Of a DNA stretch of 64,000 nt, positions 58,311-64,000 are shown piece after piece. A program made the position numbers and the translations under genes. The notes beneath the pieces are model-generated. The model saw nothing but the letters and a program-made list of their open reading frames with translations, made no database searches and had not been told where the DNA came from. Numbering within the stretch: position 1 is the stretch's first letter; each line of letters starts with the position of its first letter. The stretch spans positions 1 through 64,000 of the forward strand of contig JAGYXB010000459.1 of assembly GCA_022495005.1 (NCBI GenBank), given 5' to 3'. Origin of the DNA: Rhyacophila brunnea (Eukaryota > Arthropoda > Insecta > Trichoptera > Rhyacophilidae).

Positions 58311-59058
58311 AAAAAATGTCCATGTGAAAGTTTTATTAATTGATATTTGAAAGCCAAAGATAATACTTACTAAATTTTGTAGAATAATTTATTTTGTGAT
58401 GATAAATCTATTCCGGACAATTATTTTTATGTACTTTATTGTCGATTATATTGTTTATGTCATATCCTTATGGCAGTGGCGAAGACTGCCTCTTAGACGA
58501 AGGTAAACAATTTTTTGAATTATGTTATAATAATCTAAATCACTTGTTTCGAAATATGTTGAATGTTGTTCTTTGCGTGTACTTATTTGAAATTCTAAGA
58601 TAATGATTACTTATTTTTTTAAATTAACTGTAACTTTCAATATAACTTTCTTATAATAATATTCATTAAATTATAAACTATCCACACTTATAACAGTTTT
58701 CCAATTTTTTTGTACAGATTTACAATACATTTATTATATTATTATGTCACCCATGGTTAAAATATTATGTCATAGTAACAATACATATTTAGGTACCAGA
58801 TAGCTCTCATGATCCCTGAAATACACATTATCCAAGTTCACTTCCATTTTTTTAAAATTCTGTTCAGTGATTTTATAGTTTATAATTATCAAAGATACAA
58901 AGATTGTTTTAATCATATTTTTAACTTACTGAATGATTCATTCGTCTGGTGTTTTAATTATATATCCCACTTTTTTTCATTTGAAAACTCATGCTTTTTT
59001 ATCTAATTTTTAATAAGAACATAATTATGAAAAATAATGTTCCCCCTCCAAACAAAGC
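58311..59058 (+). other. Probable 3' UTR and downstream flank
   Basis: An AATAAA overlaps the stop codon (58306-58311), too early to be the working signal. Other AATAAA hexamers occur near 59691 and farther on, so the 3' UTR may be long. A MITE-end fragment CAGTGGCGAAGACT lies at about 58475. Confidence 0.35.
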
Positions 59059-59476
59059 CAGTAACACCAGATTAAGATTTTGTAGGCCCTGGGCTACAGC
59101 TACTGTGACCTCCTTGGTTAAAAAGGTACAGAAAAATGTAGGGTAGGTACCTAACAATTAAGTTTCAAACATTTGCTTTGAGTAACATATTTTCAATTGC
59201 TATGAAAGCAATCCTGTTTCGTTATTCTAGTACCATTTCAATTTGTATACTTTTTTCATTAGATATCATTAAACTTACATTAAACATGGTACTCAATCCT
59301 ATAGAATGACGCATTATATCGTCATTAAATGTCAGTAGAAAGGGGTAATATCCATGCATTCACTTGTGGTTTATATGATCCTTTCTCAAACATGTGGGGG
59401 AGCTGAAATTGAATATGCTAATATGATTGGGGCATTTGGGCTATAGCCCCAAAAGTCCATGCCTTAATCCAGCCCT
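59059..59476. mobile_element. hAT-like MITE, GGATTAAG-type ends
   Basis: The left side has CAGATTAAGATTTTGTAGGC followed by CCTGGGCTACAGC. The right side, on the other strand, has AGGGCTGGATTAAGGCATGG followed by GGGGCTATAGCCC. Imperfect inverted ends of about 35 bases. I could not define a target duplication. Confidence 0.5.
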
Positions 59477-62400
59477 AATCGTCACCGTATTACCCTAAGA
59501 TTTCATCTCATTTTTGAGTTAGAACTAGTTTCATGTTAAGTGTTAATATTAGGTATCGACAGCAAAACTACATCATTTATAGGTAATAGTTAAAAAGACA
59601 TTCAGACAAATTATAAAAATCACTTTGGTACATATATGTTATTTAAAGAATATTGTATTTTGTCATATCAAAAAATAATAATAATTGTTAATAAAACACT
59701 TTAGTAAAGTCAATACTTATTTTAACGCCAAAATATATAAGACAATATAATAAATATTCAGTTGATGCCACTATGTTAAAAAATATTTTTCTATATGTAT
59801 TTAAATTGTCAGAGTTTCACATTTTCTTTCAAATAACATTTAAATATTTTGGCTTTATTAGTAAACTGAGTATCCCAGAGTAATAGATAATATTTGTTCA
59901 AAATGTAATGTTAATGTAAGTGGCGTAAAACTTTGTATAAAAAGAATAGACAATTGTAATGGAAAATGATTAATTTTAACACTATACATAGATAGAATCC
60001 GCCAAATTGAACTTGACTGCGTAAATGTCTCAATAGACACCCGATAGATGCCAAATGCATTCGGGGATTATCGCATCCAGTTATAATAATGTTAGATGAG
60101 ACGTATGAGAAATAAGTAAACTGTGCAATAAATATAAACATATTTGAGGCTTTATCTGCTTCTTTTTTGTCAGGAACAAAAATTTTGTCTTATAAGTGAC
60201 ATATCATTTATAACTTTATTTTCATTCTACATTATAAATATAAGAAAATACAAAATGTATCCTTAATAATTGATAACTATTCAAAGGTTAATATCTATTT
60301 TTTTTGAAATTGTATGTTTAATGCTATTGTAATGGATGATGATATCTATAAAAATTCACTAGTTCGCAAAATAATAACGATAAAAAAGAAACTAATAAAG
60401 GAACCCTATTTTTCTATTTTAGAATAATATATTTAATTGATAAGAAATGTATTTCACTAAAAGTTTATAAAGGATGACATTTAGTTTAAAAATAACAATT
60501 GAGGAGGTCAGGATTAAATGGATCCGAGTACATACGTACCTAAATAAGTTGAGTAAATAAACTTGAAAGTTAAATACGTGATATTAAATTCTGCTTAGCT
60601 ATTTTCAACATTCAACGAATGAAGTTTTCAAATGATAAATTATTCATGTGCCATCAAAAAATGCTGATGTATCTTAATCGTTAGTGGTATTTTTAGCATT
60701 TAATTATATATAGGAATTGATGTACTTCAATGTTTGGAATATTACTTTTCATACAAAGCAGTTCCACGATTGAGGTGGATCACACTGCAAACTCGATACG
60801 ATAGCAATACGTTGACTATGTCGATGTGATTTTTTTGGTATTCACAAAACACATTAAGGTAATTGAATATACCGTTGCAAACAGCATTAATTCAACATTG
60901 TTGTATGGAAAAAAATCTGTGTACGCTTAATTGAAAGCACTCAGCTTAAATGTCGCTGATGTGTGTAGTTTAAAAAGTTAGTGCCACCATGCACAGAATC
61001 CATAATATTTATAGAATACAAGTTATTTTTCAAGATAGTTTAAAGGACGGTAACACCGGCCTCTCATATCAAGCAGAGACAGAAAAATATGACAATGACG
61101 ATGATCACAATTAAATGAAATATCTGATGTACAATGCTGATTATCTGTCTTGAATATTTTGACAGTTCAGGTTTTGATGTTTTGTGTTTTAGCTCTATGG
61201 ATATCGTCTTCATGCGTGGGAATGAATGCAACTTTGCTGGCATTTCTGAGCTGGGATTATTTTGATGTCGTGTTGAATGTCAGTGTGCATTACGCCTTAG
61301 TAATTTTTCACGCATGGGTTGATGCGATGACTATTAACAATTTTTTTACTTATATGCCACTTGTACTCATTTAAACCTCAGCTGCTCAATAATTCACTAC
61401 TATGGTATGACAATTATATTCTTTCACAATAGATATTGTTAGTAAATCTTATGAAAATTTTTATGTACTTATATTATCAGAATAACAATATATTATGCAA
61501 TTAAATTAAAAAAACGTAAATAGTACAGTTTTGATGGTAATTATAATATAAATTTTCAGTTTTCTAAATCAATCTTTTGGTATATATTGTACCTATTTTT
61601 ATTATAACGATGAAGTGGAAATTCAATCAATTTGAGGAAGAGATAATCTATGCATTTAGATAATCTGCTTCATGGTAGAAGTTACCATAATATCTTCTGA
61701 TAGTTTATATAATTTCATCACTTCTTCTGGATCTTTCCTCTTCACAGATATTTGGATAGTTGAGTTTCCACTGTAGTTTATTCTAGTATCATCACCAGAA
61801 TGGACGGTACTTATTACTAATATATTTTTGATTAAACACTGCCCAAATATTATTACAACACACCGATTGGTAGGCAAAATATCCATGTATGGAGTGAATA
61901 TGTTGATGAGTCTAAAAACATTGGCAGTTTCAACAAATCAGGAATGTTTTTAAATTTTAGTTTGTTGAGAATTTACAATCATTTTAAAAACATGTATCTG
62001 ATTTACCACAGAATACCAACCTTAGAAATAGCTGCCTTGAGAATTGATGTTTTTTAGACATATCAACATATTTATGTCATACATGGATATAAAACTCTCT
62101 CAAAGTATCATAGATGGATAGATTTTTCTGTTTTCTGTGTTTTAAAATAATTCTTATTTCATTTCAATGTTTCTCTAGCAGTAATGTTATTCATAGACAT
62201 TTGTTTATGTAATAACGGAGTTTGGTCTAGAAAATAATATACGGTCCATTTGATACACTGACATCTGTGTTTAGCTTATATTAATTTCATATAGATTTTA
62301 TATCGGTATCGAAAAAATGTACTACTTGTACTGAAAACCAATTGCGTACCTACCTATGATTCTTGAACTGTTTTAACACTGCACTTCTGATAATATAATA

Positions 62401-63104
62401 ATTAATGCTATGCTAAGCAGCATACATACATATTATATAATATTCAGTTAAACACATGCTACGTAAACACATGTCATATAAAAGTAAATTGAAAGTTAAT
62501 ACTGATATAAATAGATATGTCCAATTCCGCCCACATTGTTTTATTGTAAGGAACTTGGATTAAGGTGTACTTATTTATTAAAGTGCATATATATTTCTGC
62601 AAATGTCTTCAACGTGACTATGGAAGAAATATGGAAGTATATTGATATTATAATTCGGTACCTTAGTACCTCGGTGTCTTAAGTCCGAAGAGAAACTTTC
62701 AGATAAACGCGATTTAAGATTATCATTAACTAACTTATGGCTTTATAGTTTGAAGAATTTCAGGTTACTTTTATGAATAGACTCAAAAGATAAATTTTCT
62801 CTGAAAGATATTAAACATACCTACTTTGCAGATACCAACAAAATCTCTACTCAACTCATTTTTGACAAAATCGGACATAAGGCATGTTGGGTCTGAGGCA
62901 CATACATATATATTATATTGAATCAATGCACTTTGTTGGAGAAATATCTTGTACGTATTATACTTGAAGACATTCGAAAAACTGATATGAAGTTTGTCAT
63001 AGCGAAATTATTAGAGTAAATATATAATCTAGTATTGGAACTCAAATAATCAAGAAACTGTCATGAATTGTATTTTGAGGTATGCACATAGTTGGACAGG
63101 TGTA
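59477..63104. other. Mostly non-coding AT-rich stretch
   Basis: No confident gene. Two weak points: a 74-codon frame at 61150-61374 without motifs, and a minus-strand frame at 61656-61886 ending KRKDPEEVMKLYKLSEDIM and VTSTMKQII, which reads somewhat like a final exon but has no partner exons. An inverted repeat lies at 61880-62098. Confidence 0.35.
61880..62098. repeat. Inverted repeat, arms about 50 bp
   Basis: 'atatccatgtatggagtgaa' plus 'tatgttgatgagtctaaaaa' at 61884 is repeated in reverse complement at 62045-62095 with about eight differences and a loop of about 110 bp. It is either a foldback element or an inverted local duplication. Confidence 0.6.
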
Positions 63105-63271
63105 CAGTAAAAACAAAACAATGAATCGGTTCGTGGATTGTATGCGTACGAATACATATACCGTTGTCAGCGCTACGAGTACATCGGCTGCCAGGTAATT
63201 ATTAGCACTAGTAGGGGTAAACATCCGCACGCACACCATCGACCAACCGAATCATTGTTTTGTTTTTAGTG
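63105..63271. mobile_element. Short Tc1/mariner-like MITE
   Basis: CAGTAAAAACAAAACAATGA, then ATCGGTT, is mirrored at the right end (CACTAAAAACAAAACAATGA) with a TA at each border (63103-63104, 63272-63273). 167 bp, no coding sequence. Confidence 0.8.
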
Positions 63272-63851
63272 TACCTACTTATCTCTAAGTTATAAAGATT
63301 ACTCTAATGATATAAACAGTGTGAATTTTATTAGAGTGTAAAGCAGACATATAACAGAATTGATTTGATTGGGGCAGTGTAACAGCATAATACACTAACA
63401 CAGTTGAAACTTGATATTGAGAAAGTCTATTCCTTTGATTATTGAATCAATAGGATATGAGTAATAAAATATGATGTTATTAGGGTGTACTGGTATTAGA
63501 GGTAACTAGCGAGTGAATTAATACAATTTACATTTCACAAGTGTTTTAAATAAATACCCAATTGATACGTATCAAAAAACATTGAAAAGAAAAATATTTT
63601 AATTTCTAATAATATTATAAACTTACCTATGATTTTTAAAAAATGTGCATTTGTAGAACGTCATGTTCATCGGATCTTATTATTACATAATATTTTTATT
63701 ATTGAAATTTAGTAAATGATATTTTTCAATAATAAATAGATTTATAAACTAAAAAAAAAATATAAAGACAATATTAGGACACCTTCGAGGACACCCTGTC
63801 AATCTAAAATCCAATGAAAAGAATAATTAAAAATAGGTAATATAATATTTA
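63272..63851. other. Non-coding stretch, nothing assigned
   Basis: AT-rich, no feature seen. Confidence 0.35.
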
Positions 63852-64000
63852 CAGCGCTCGAAAGGGAAAAGTTTACGAACCGGAACACTCGACAATTTTC
63901 TGAAGATATTTACATTGTTTCAAATTTTATGTGCGTTAGATTTTCTATTATATGGCATATCTAGCTCAGACGGTCAATTCCACGAGACGGAGCGATAATT
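63852..64000 (+). mobile_element. hAT MITE family C, copy 5 (cut by window end)
   Basis: Starts CAGCGCTCGAAAGGG and follows the family through 'agctcagacggtcaa' and 'ccacgagacggagcgataat' to the window edge. The right end and duplication cannot be checked. Confidence 0.8.

Overview
This is AT-rich eukaryotic nuclear DNA, almost certainly from an insect. The signs are GT-AG introns, tRNA-derived SINEs, hAT, piggyBac and Helitron transposons, non-LTR retrotransposons and many short elements with inverted ends. The frequent TAGGTACCTACC-like runs resemble aphid-type hemipteran sequence, but I cannot fix the species. There is no bacterial-style gene organisation.

One host gene looks intact. It is a ten-exon plus-strand gene (ATG 41079, stop 58310). 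All nine splice junctions keep the reading frame and the exons sum to 591 codons. The 590-residue product has an N-terminal WW domain, a PPPY motif (a possible ligand for its own WW domain), at least two CUE/UBA-like three-helix segments, a basic stretch and a C-terminal tail of KGPNP-like motifs. Its introns carry SINE, hAT and foldback insertions. A second host locus on the minus strand (13689-15858) is a decayed glycosyl hydrolase 47 (ER class I alpha-1,2-mannosidase-like) gene: two exons with matching splice phase, a frameshift and an in-frame TAG. A piggyBac transposase relic sits in its intron.

Most of the rest is layered mobile DNA. Region by region: 0.8-5.3 kb, a piggyBac-like element, a 1.8-kb inverted-end element with a nested MITE and hAT relic, and a CATGG-family hAT MITE; 5.8-13.4 kb, SINEs, tandem duplications, a minisatellite and a TIR element; 13.7-21 kb, the GH47 pseudogene followed by several MITEs; 22-27 kb, MITE-in-MITE, a C-family MITE, a truncated Helitron with both termini, and another hAT MITE; 27.2-30.1 kb, a 2.86-kb hAT with a KIAA1586-like transposase; 32-33.2 kb, a 5'-truncated LINE reverse-transcriptase segment split by a MITE; 35.7-38.9 kb, a five-layer nest in which nearly every layer has its own 8-bp target duplication; 39-41 kb, foldback, SINE and promoter region; 41-58.3 kb, the WW/CUE gene, with a second hAT copy in intron 6; 58.3-64 kb, 3' flank with scattered MITEs and no confident gene.

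All homology statements come from recognising motifs by eye. No database search was possible.
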